From positions 1 through 11,387 of the forward strand of contig DBQR01000028.1 of assembly GCA_002305335.1 (NCBI GenBank): a stretch of 11,387 bases of DNA, read 5' to 3'. This document shows, in pieces, positions 6,339-11,387 of the stretch; the first letter of the stretch is position 1, and every line of letters begins with the position of its first letter. This DNA comes from Clostridiales bacterium UBA1389 (GTDB lineage Bacteria; Bacillota; Clostridia; Oscillospirales; CAG-382). Below the pieces are notes generated by a model. It was given only the letters and a program-made list of their open reading frames with translations, was not told the DNA's origin and did not search any database. The translations under genes and the position numbers were made by a program.

Positions 6339-7129
6339 TAGGCGTTTTCGATTCGGGTGTGGGGGGGCTTACCGCGGTAAAGGCCTTGTCCCGGCTTAAA
6401 CCCGGCTGGGATATAACCTATTTGGGCGATACCGCCCGGGTTCCCTACGGCACAAGGAGCAGGGAGGTTATTGACAGGTACGCCCTTCAGGCCTGCCGTT
6501 TTCTTATTTCAAAAGAGGTTGACGCCATTCTTGTTGCCTGCGGCACCGTTTCCTCCAATTCCCTGCCGGTTTTACGCCAAAACTTTGAGCTGCCCATCAC
6601 GGGAGTGGTGGAGGGCGCTTCTAAAAAGGCCTATGAGAACGCCATGGCGGGTAACGGGATTATCGCCGTCCTCGGCACCGCCGCCACCATTAAAAGCGGG
6701 GCATACGAAAAGGAAATAAAAAAATACGGCGGAAATGTCAGAATAATCTCCCGCGCCTGCCCGCTGCTTGTCCCGCTGGTGGAAAACGGGCGGACAGGGG
6801 TTGACGATTCCCTTTCCAACATCGCCATTGCCGAATATTTAGCTGATATTATCCCCAAAAAACCCGCCGCGGTGATATTAGGATGCACCCATTATCCCCT
6901 GTTAAGCGGAATATTTTCCCTTTTCCTCCCCGAAAGCCTGCTTATAAATTCGGCGGAGGAGGCCGCAGTGTCCCTTTGCGGCCTTTTGGAAAAACGGCAT
7001 ATCGACGTGGGCAGCAGCGGAAAATCCGTCTTTTACGTAACCGACGACCCGTCAGGTTTTTCAAAGAACGGAAAAGCCTTTTTGGGGAAGGATATTTCCG
7101 ACCGGGTGTATCAGATAAGCATCGATTGA
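6335..7129 (+). CDS. murI: Glutamate racemase
   Basis: This enzyme converts L-Glu to D-Glu for addition by MurD to the peptidoglycan stem; it is cofactor-independent and acts by two cysteines. The 264-residue protein shows FDSGVGGLTAVK (residues 5-16), YLGDTARVPYGT (29-40), the first active-site Cys69 in ACGTVSSN, LGTAATIKSGAY (113-124), ACPLLVPLVENG (141-152) and the second active-site Cys184 in GCTHYPLL. The residue after the first Cys is Gly70, where characterised enzymes have Asn (ACNT). The start overlaps the ddl stop (ATGA), with GAGGA at 6321-6325 spaced 9 nt away. PTHR-style aspartate racemase relatives share the fold, but the SGVGG and CTHYPLL context favours MurI. Confidence 0.95.
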   Translation: MIGVFDSGVGGLTAVKALSRLKPGWDITYLGDTARVPYGTRSREVIDRYALQACRFLISKEVDAILVACGTVSSNSLPVLRQNFELPITGVVEGASKKAYENAMAGNGIIAVLGTAATIKSGAYEKEIKKYGGNVRIISRACPLLVPLVENGRTGVDDSLSNIAIAEYLADIIPKKPAAVILGCTHYPLLSGIFSLFLPESLLINSAEEAAVSLCGLLEKRHIDVGSSGKSVFYVTDDPSGFSKNGKAFLGKDISDRVYQISID

Positions 7130-7160
7130 CCCGAAAACCCACAGGAAGGAATTACAGAAT

Positions 7161-7616
7161 ATGAAAATACCCGTAAATGTTAATATAAAAACCGAAAAAC
7201 TCTTAGGAAATCTCCTTGACGAAACGGGGGAAACCGAAACCAGGGAAGCCAACGCCTTCGGCTACATACGCACCACAAAGGAAGGCCTGCGGCTTGAATT
7301 TATGGAAAACACCCCCGACGGCGAGAGCGCGGTGACCACCGTGAACCTGTTGGGCGACAACATAGTCGCCATGAACATGGGGGGGAGCAACGGTACCTAT
7401 ATGGTCTTTGAAGAGGGCAAAACCCACAGTTGTGTCCTCAGCAACGGCTATTACCCCATGGAGCTTAGGATACGCACCAAACAGCTCAAAAACACCATTT
7501 CCAAAAACGGTGGAAAGCTGGATGTCAACTACACCGTTGACATAATCGGCAGCCGGGCTGAAAACAGCCGCATTTCCCTTTCGGTTTATCCCCATGAGGA
7601 CATAATTACCTCATAA
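7161..7616 (+). CDS. DUF1934 (YwiB-like) beta-barrel protein
   Basis: This 151-residue cytosolic protein of the DUF1934 family has a calycin-like beta-barrel fold of unknown function. The beta-rich pattern starts with a polar strand (PVNVNIKTEKLLG). It continues through TTVNLLGDNIVAMNMGGSNGTYMVFEEGKTH, and ends with the family-typical GGKLDVNYTVDIIGSRAENSRISLSVYP. ATG at 7161 follows AGGAAGGA (7143-7150) at 10 nt. It lies 31 nt after murI and 34 nt before the DnaD-like gene, so it is likely co-transcribed. In B. subtilis ywiB is next to argS; here argS is absent and replication genes follow. No regulatory site is visible in the short gaps. Confidence 0.82.
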   Translation: MKIPVNVNIKTEKLLGNLLDETGETETREANAFGYIRTTKEGLRLEFMENTPDGESAVTTVNLLGDNIVAMNMGGSNGTYMVFEEGKTHSCVLSNGYYPMELRIRTKQLKNTISKNGGKLDVNYTVDIIGSRAENSRISLSVYPHEDIITS

Positions 7617-7650
7617 TTTTACAAAACAGCAGTTTTTCCGGAGGAAAACG

Positions 7651-8553
7651 GTGAAAAACATTAAAATAACAAGTTTCACCCAAAACAATTTTATAATGCC
7701 GGGCGAAATACTACCCCTTTTGTCAAAGATAAACGAAACCCAGCTTAAGGTTTTCGTTTACTGCATGGGCAAGAGCGAGTTTGATATTTCCGTAGCTTCC
7801 GAAAGTATCGGCATATCCGCCGAGGATTTTGAGGAGGCTTTGAAATTCTGGATCGAAACCGGCCTTATTTCCGAACCGGAAAGCGTTTCCCCCGCTTCCA
7901 AACGCATAAACCTCCTCCAGAGCTATGACGGGGAAACTTTGGCAAAGGCAATGGAAAACGAAAAGGATTTTGCGTCCCTGAAGGACACCGTGGAGGAAAT
8001 GTTAGGGAAGGTACTTAATAAAAACGATATAAATCTCCTTTACAACATCTATCATTTTTCGGGCTTGGGGGCGGATTTTGTCTGCACCTTGGTGGCCTAT
8101 GCGGTAGCAAGGGGAAAAGCCAACATGCGGTACATAACCCAAACCGCCCTGTCAATGTACGACGAAGGAGTGGATACATACGAAAAGCTGGAAGCCGTCC
8201 TGTCGGCAAGGCAGAAGCAGGAGGATATGAGAAGCAGATTCTTAGCCCTTTGCGGTTTCGGTTCAAGAAAGCTTTCCTCAAAGGAAGAAGGCTATATGAC
8301 CAAATGGTTTTCCGAATTCGACCTTTCCTTTGACGTGGTTAAGGTGGCATACGAAAAAATGGTGGATTCCATCGGTGAAGTAAGGCTTGCCTATCTCGAT
8401 AAAATTTTAACCGACTGGCACGGTCAGGGAATAAAAGCCCCGGAGGATATTCAGAAACTTCAAGGCCGTCCCAAGGGGGTTAAAACCCTCCCCGCCGACA
8501 GCTTCGATATTAACGAATTCATCGACGCGGCTTTGAAAAGAGGGGTTAACTGA
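7651..8553 (+). CDS. DnaD-domain replication initiation protein
   Basis: This 300-residue relative of B. subtilis DnaD/DnaB is part of the pathway that recruits the helicase loader and helicase to origins or restart forks. Residues about 20-90 form a winged-helix-like N-terminal part. Residues 112-183 and 199-258 are two DnaB_2/DnaD domains. The second ends in the family motif YxxxIxxxW (Tyr248, Ile252, Trp256 in YLDKILTDW). The C-terminal tail SFDINEFIDAALKRG (284-298) resembles the conserved tail seen in clostridial DnaD-like proteins. The start is GTG at 7651 with GGAGG (7640-7644) 6 nt upstream. The next long gene is a DnaC/DnaI-like ATPase, the usual partner. I do not assign dnaB or dnaD because clostridial members mix features of both. 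Confidence 0.88.
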   Translation: MKNIKITSFTQNNFIMPGEILPLLSKINETQLKVFVYCMGKSEFDISVASESIGISAEDFEEALKFWIETGLISEPESVSPASKRINLLQSYDGETLAKAMENEKDFASLKDTVEEMLGKVLNKNDINLLYNIYHFSGLGADFVCTLVAYAVARGKANMRYITQTALSMYDEGVDTYEKLEAVLSARQKQEDMRSRFLALCGFGSRKLSSKEEGYMTKWFSEFDLSFDVVKVAYEKMVDSIGEVRLAYLDKILTDWHGQGIKAPEDIQKLQGRPKGVKTLPADSFDINEFIDAALKRGVN

Positions 8554-8589
8554 ATGAGTACAAACAAAACCGAAAGGCGGGAAAAGTAA
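8554..8589 (+). CDS. Possible 11-codon upstream ORF between the DnaD-like and DnaC-like genes
   Basis: The ATG at 8554 directly follows the TGA of the DnaD-like gene and reads MSTNKTERREK before TAA at 8587-8589, one base before the dnaC-like ATG at 8591. GAGGGG at 8540-8545 is 8 nt upstream, a credible ribosome binding site. It is in a different frame from the downstream gene. It may be a coupling peptide that carries ribosomes to the next gene, or chance in a short intergenic gap. Confidence 0.3.
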   Translation: MSTNKTERREK

Positions 8590-8590
8590 T

Positions 8591-9508
8591 ATGGAACTTG
8601 CCTCCCCCACCAGCCTTGAAATACTTTCCGCAAGGCGGAACAAAGCCCTAAAGGAAGCCGAGGCCAAAACCGCAAGGCTGCACGAATTATCCGACGAAAT
8701 CCGTAAAATCGACGAGAAACTTTCCTTTGCCACCCTTGAAATGTTGGACGCTGCCAGCAGCGACGAAAAAATGGAGGAAGTTAAAAATTACTATATAAAC
8801 CTGCGGAAAAAGCGTAACGGCGTTTTAAAAACAAAAGGTTACCCCGAAAATTACGATTCCCCGGATTTTTACTGTAAGAAATGCAACGACACCGGCTATA
8901 TCAAGCTGGAAAAATGCGCCTGCCTGAAGGAACTGGAAGCCCAGAGATATATGAAAAAAACCGTCCTGGGCAGAGGGCTTTCCGACTTCACCTTCGACAC
9001 CTTTACCCTTGACTACTGTACCGACAAGTCCATGAAGGATGTGCTGGAATGCTGTAAGGACTATGCGGAAAATTTCAGCCTTGACAGCGGAAACCTCCTG
9101 TTGTTCGGGGGAACGGGTCTGGGAAAAACCCATCTTGCCTCGGCTGTCGCCCATGTGGCGGCGGGAAAGGGATATTATGTGGTGTACGAATCGGCGCACC
9201 GGATGATTTCCGACTGCCGTAAAGCCGCCTTTACCGCCGAAGCGGACGCCGACGAAAAGTATTTCAAATGTCATCTGTTAGTGATAGACGACTTAGGGGC
9301 GGAGGTTAAAAGCGAATTTGCCGTTTCGGCATTGACCGGCCTTATCGACAGCCGTATCGTTTCGGGACTTCCCACCATAATTTCCACCAACCACGATTTG
9401 ACGGAATTAAATAAAATCTACGGCGCAAGGCTGTTTTCCCGTCTTTTGGGGGAATTCAAGCCGGTGCGTTTTGTGGGAAAAGACGTCAGGATGATTAAGA
9501 TAAAGTGA
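8591..9508 (+). CDS. DnaC/DnaI-like AAA+ helicase loader
   Basis: This 305-residue cytosolic AAA+ ATPase loads the replicative helicase onto DNA. Residues 10-80 are a charged, coiled-coil-like helical region. Residues 95-111 are a zinc-binding cluster, CKKC...CAC, as in the N-terminal domain of B. subtilis DnaI. The ATPase core has Walker A GGTGLGKT (173-180), Walker B LLVIDD (229-234), sensor 1 STN (265-267) and a probable arginine finger in GARLFSRLL (Arg280 or Arg284). AAGGCGGG (8574-8581) lies 9 nt before the ATG. It follows the DnaD-like gene and overlaps rnhA by 4 nt (GTGA). IstB-type transposase helpers share the core, but the zinc cluster, length and partner gene argue for a chromosomal loader. 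Confidence 0.92.
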   Translation: MELASPTSLEILSARRNKALKEAEAKTARLHELSDEIRKIDEKLSFATLEMLDAASSDEKMEEVKNYYINLRKKRNGVLKTKGYPENYDSPDFYCKKCNDTGYIKLEKCACLKELEAQRYMKKTVLGRGLSDFTFDTFTLDYCTDKSMKDVLECCKDYAENFSLDSGNLLLFGGTGLGKTHLASAVAHVAAGKGYYVVYESAHRMISDCRKAAFTAEADADEKYFKCHLLVIDDLGAEVKSEFAVSALTGLIDSRIVSGLPTIISTNHDLTELNKIYGARLFSRLLGEFKPVRFVGKDVRMIKIK

Positions 9509-9948
9509 AAAAGGTAAATATTTACACCGACGGTGCCTGTTCGGGAAATCCCGGTCCGGGAGGATACGGGGTTATTCTCGAATACAACGGAAAAACAAAG
9601 GAAATATCCGGCGGAGCCGAATCCACCACCAACAACCGCATGGAACTTACAGCGGTTATTGCCGGTCTTTCGCTTTTAAAGGAAAGCTGCGAAGTCACCC
9701 TTTACACCGATTCCAAATATGTGTCCGACGCCGTTGAAAAGAAATGGGTATATAGCTGGCGGGAAAAGGGATGGAAAAAAGCCGACAAAACGCCGGCTCT
9801 GAATGTGGATTTATGGGAGGTTCTGCTGCCTTTGCTTGAAAAGCATAGAGTTAGGTTTGTATGGATTAAGGGGCATGACGGCCATGTTCAGAACGAAAAG
9901 TGCGACAAAATGGCTGTTGCGGAAGCGAAAAAGTTCAGTAAGGGTTAA
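9505..9948 (+). CDS. rnhA: Ribonuclease HI
   Basis: This 147-residue enzyme cleaves the RNA strand of RNA:DNA hybrids and removes primers and R-loops. The catalytic set is complete: Asp9 (YTDGAC), Glu47 (RMEL), Asp69 (YTDSKYV) and Asp134 (NEKCDKMA), with His124 in KGHDGH. The basic protrusion used for hybrid binding is present (WREKGWKKADK, residues 85-95), so this is the E. coli-type enzyme. The GTG start overlaps the helicase-loader stop. The nearest purine-rich site (AGGA, 9488-9491) is about 13 nt away, so translation probably depends on coupling. It is the last gene of the run, followed by hairpins and a U-rich tail. Confidence 0.96.
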   Translation: MKKVNIYTDGACSGNPGPGGYGVILEYNGKTKEISGGAESTTNNRMELTAVIAGLSLLKESCEVTLYTDSKYVSDAVEKKWVYSWREKGWKKADKTPALNVDLWEVLLPLLEKHRVRFVWIKGHDGHVQNEKCDKMAVAEAKKFSKG

Positions 9949-9980
9949 ATATGATCAGTCCGACCGATAGGGAGGATTTT

Positions 9981-10030
9981 ATCACCGAAGGTGATTTCAT
10001 CCACAGCGAAAAGCTGTGGATTTTATTTAC
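9981..10030 (+). terminator. Two-hairpin intrinsic terminator after rnhA
   Basis: The first hairpin has arms ATCACC (9981-9986) and GGTGAT (9990-9995) with a GAA loop. The second has arms ATCCACAGC (9999-10007) and GCTGTGGAT (10013-10021) with a GAAAA loop, followed by TTTATTT. The second hairpin plus tail is a good rho-independent terminator for plus-strand transcription. Read on the minus strand there is no U-tract, so it would not obviously stop the converging gene. Confidence 0.75.
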
Positions 10031-10060
10031 CCTAAAAATTTTTCAGGAACCCCGGATATT

Positions 10061-10351
10061 TCATATCTTTTCCGGTATATAGTAAACCTTTATAACATGC
10101 CGGTCGGCGTCTTCCTCCTCGACCTTGCCGGCGTAAAGGCAGAACAGATTCATTTTTCGGTTTATAAAGGTTTTCAGCAGGGCGGCCTCGCTGCCGGTGA
10201 CATAGCCGTAAATCGTGTCGTTATCTCTGACGGCAAGGGAGTTTTTAATATCGTCGTTTTCGGTAAAAGCAAGTCTTTTTTCCTTTGGAATTTCCTCCCC
10301 CGAAAGGGATGCGCCTGCCAGCGTAAACTCCGCCAAAAACTCAGCTTTCAT
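10061..10351 (-). CDS. 96-residue protein of unknown function, downstream of addA
   Basis: ATG at 10351 is preferred over TTG at 10363 because GAGGTGG (10355-10361) lies just before it, matching the 16S anti-Shine-Dalgarno well. The product has no signal peptide, membrane segment or recognised motif. It starts with a beta-like MKAEFLAEFTLAG, continues with an acidic/basic middle (SGEEIPKEKRLAFTENDDIK) and ends with a beta-rich half (DTIYGYVTGSE, MNLFCLYAGKV, HVIKVYYIPEKI). It overlaps the end of addA by 11 nt, so the two are probably translated from one message. This suggests, but does not prove, a link to AddAB function. It converges with rnhA. Confidence 0.65.
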   Translation of the reverse strand: MKAEFLAEFTLAGASLSGEEIPKEKRLAFTENDDIKNSLAVRDNDTIYGYVTGSEAALLKTFINRKMNLFCLYAGKVEEEDADRHVIKVYYIPEKI

Positions 10352-11387
10352 AATCCACCTCAATGGCTTTGCCGAGATAGAAGGAGTACAAATAGGCTTT
10401 ACTCACCTTTCTGCCGGTTATCTTTTCGGCGGCGCGGCAGTAGTATTTTATCTGCATCCCGTGGCGGGAAATCAATACCTCCTCCCCTCCCTTTTCGGGA
10501 AGCCGGTCGGTTTTATAGTCCACCACCGTAAAGCTGCCGTCGGGGTTTTGGAAAAAGCAGTCTATAACCCCCTGAATCATAACCAGTTCTCCCTCCTCCC
10601 CCGACACCAGGGAGGATTTTTCTATAAGATTAAAGCGTTTTTCCCTGAATACCAACGGCGAACGGGAAATTTCCGCCTTAAGGGTCGATTTGAAAAACTC
10701 CTCAACCCCCTTTATGTCTATCAGGTTTCCCTCTTCGGGGGTTATCATTTTAATGGCTATCAGCCGGTCTATTTCGGCAAGCGCTCCGTCTTTTTCAACA
10801 TTGCCGAAGTCCGCAAACTGCATGAACAGATGGGTGGCGTTGCCTATGGAGGCATAATCGGCCCTTCTCCGGGCGAAGACCGGGATTTTTCCCGCTTCGC
10901 TTTTGGCAACCGACCTTATGTATTCCCCGTCCTCAAGGATTCCCTTCCGAAGTTCCGAAACCGCCGCCTTGGCGGGCACCGTATAGCCTCTGCCGTGGGG
11001 ATAGACAAAGCCTATTGCCTGTTCGAACACCTCGTCGGGGAAAAACTCCCTTTCGGTTTTTTCCTGCTTTTCAATAACCGTATCCCCGGCAGGCTCGGTG
11101 TTGTCAAACATAAAGCAGGGATGTTCGGCGGAAGTCAGTATGGGATAAATCCAGTCGGCGTAGCAGGTGCTTCTGAAAAAGCCTCTGCCGCCGGTACCCT
11201 TTTCCAAAGTGGTTTTTCCCACCGCGCCGCTTACAAACAGCCTTTCCTTCGCCCGGGTCAAGGCAACATACAGAATCCTGAGTTCCTCCCGGTAAAGAGC
11301 CTTCTTTTCGGCATTTGCGGCAACTTTTTTTACAAAGGGGACATATTCGGTAAGCCCCTCGTTGTTGCGGAGGTTGTAAAGGGTAAA
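10341..11387 (-). CDS. addA: ATP-dependent helicase/nuclease AddA, C-terminal part (5' end off window)
   Basis: The frame is open to the right edge; 348 codons plus TGA are present, roughly the last quarter of a typical AddA of about 1,200 residues. AddA forms the AddAB complex that resects double-strand breaks and hands DNA to RecA. The fragment begins with the end of the UvrD-type helicase, including motif VI (EELRILYVALTRAKERL), so the TTG at 11261 inside that motif is not the real start. The C-terminal half is the PD-(D/E)XK nuclease: His in GNATHLFMQF, Asp in QGVIDCFF, the VVDYKTD core with Asp and Lys, and Gln in GMQIKYYCRA. All key nuclease residues appear present. addB is expected further right but cannot be seen. 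UvrD/PcrA are excluded by the nuclease domain. Confidence 0.93.
   Translation of the reverse strand, partial: FTLYNLRNNEGLTEYVPFVKKVAANAEKKALYREELRILYVALTRAKERLFVSGAVGKTTLEKGTGGRGFFRSTCYADWIYPILTSAEHPCFMFDNTEPAGDTVIEKQEKTEREFFPDEVFEQAIGFVYPHGRGYTVPAKAAVSELRKGILEDGEYIRSVAKSEAGKIPVFARRRADYASIGNATHLFMQFADFGNVEKDGALAEIDRLIAIKMITPEEGNLIDIKGVEEFFKSTLKAEISRSPLVFREKRFNLIEKSSLVSGEEGELVMIQGVIDCFFQNPDGSFTVVDYKTDRLPEKGGEEVLISRHGMQIKYYCRAAEKITGRKVSKAYLYSFYLGKAIEVDYES

Noticed and set aside
7203..7595. 130-codon minus-strand ORF
   Set aside because: It is antisense to the DUF1934 gene and has no supporting start signal or motif.
8825..9274. 149-codon minus-strand ORF
   Set aside because: It is antisense to the helicase-loader gene, whose zinc and Walker motifs are intact.
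9951..10082. 43-codon ORF starting 2 nt after the rnhA stop, with AAGG upstream
   Set aside because: It reads through both terminator hairpins, so it would rarely be transcribed in full, and its hydrophilic start is simply the translated palindromes.
10016..10531. 171-codon plus-strand ORF across the end of addA
   Set aside because: It starts inside the rnhA terminator hairpin, runs antisense to addA and the 96-residue gene, and its C-terminal half is Arg/Ser/Pro-rich, typical of a shadow frame.
1..11387. CRISPR array, tRNA genes, insertion sequences, prophage or toxin-antitoxin genes
   Set aside because: None seen: no regularly spaced direct repeats, no tRNA-like folds, no transposase or integrase motifs in any frame.

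Overview
The window looks like chromosomal DNA from an anaerobic Bacillota, most likely class Clostridia (an uncultured Oscillospirales- or Christensenellales-like lineage; this placement is inference). The evidence is the gene set: a TepA-type ClpP homologue, a DUF1934 (YwiB-like) protein, a DnaD-domain protein paired with a zinc-binding DnaC/DnaI-type helicase loader, and AddA rather than RecB. Purine-rich Shine-Dalgarno sites and sigma-A promoters of TTGACA-17-TATAAT type also fit. No tRNA, rRNA, CRISPR array, insertion sequence or phage gene was seen.

Left third (1-4438, all minus strand). Two secreted-protein genes follow tepA. The first, running off the left edge, encodes a signal peptide, a cohesin-like domain, a probable CBM9-like beta-sandwich, an F5/8 type C (discoidin-like) domain and two diverged copies of a module I do not recognise. 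The second encodes a short protein with a signal peptide, a type I dockerin and two Big_3 Ig-like domains. Each has its own near-consensus sigma-A promoter. Finding a cohesin-like and a dockerin protein side by side suggests cell-surface or extracellular assembly outside a classical cellulosome.

Middle (4531-9948, plus strand). A perfect consensus promoter drives a five-helix membrane protein of unknown function. A second promoter then opens a tightly packed run: ddl, murI, a DUF1934 gene, a DnaD-like gene, a DnaC/DnaI-like gene and rnhA. ddl/murI and dnaC/rnhA overlap by 4 nt. The run joins peptidoglycan precursor synthesis (D-Glu and D-Ala-D-Ala) with chromosome replication (helicase loading and RNA:DNA hybrid removal). 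It ends in a two-hairpin structure that works as an intrinsic terminator.

Right end (10061-11387, minus strand). The C-terminal part of addA (helicase motif VI plus PD-(D/E)XK nuclease) runs in from the right edge. It overlaps by 11 nt a 96-codon gene of unknown function, which converges on rnhA.

No gene-free stretch exceeds 300 bases. The longest non-coding gaps are 2676-2869 (promoter, 5' UTR palindrome, direct repeats), 4439-4630 (divergent promoter region), 5111-5270 (ddl promoter and leader) and 9949-10060 (hairpin array). Most of the window is core genome. The less ordinary parts are the cohesin/dockerin pair, the duplicated module, the unusual ddl leader, the MurI active-site variant and the uncharacterised small genes.
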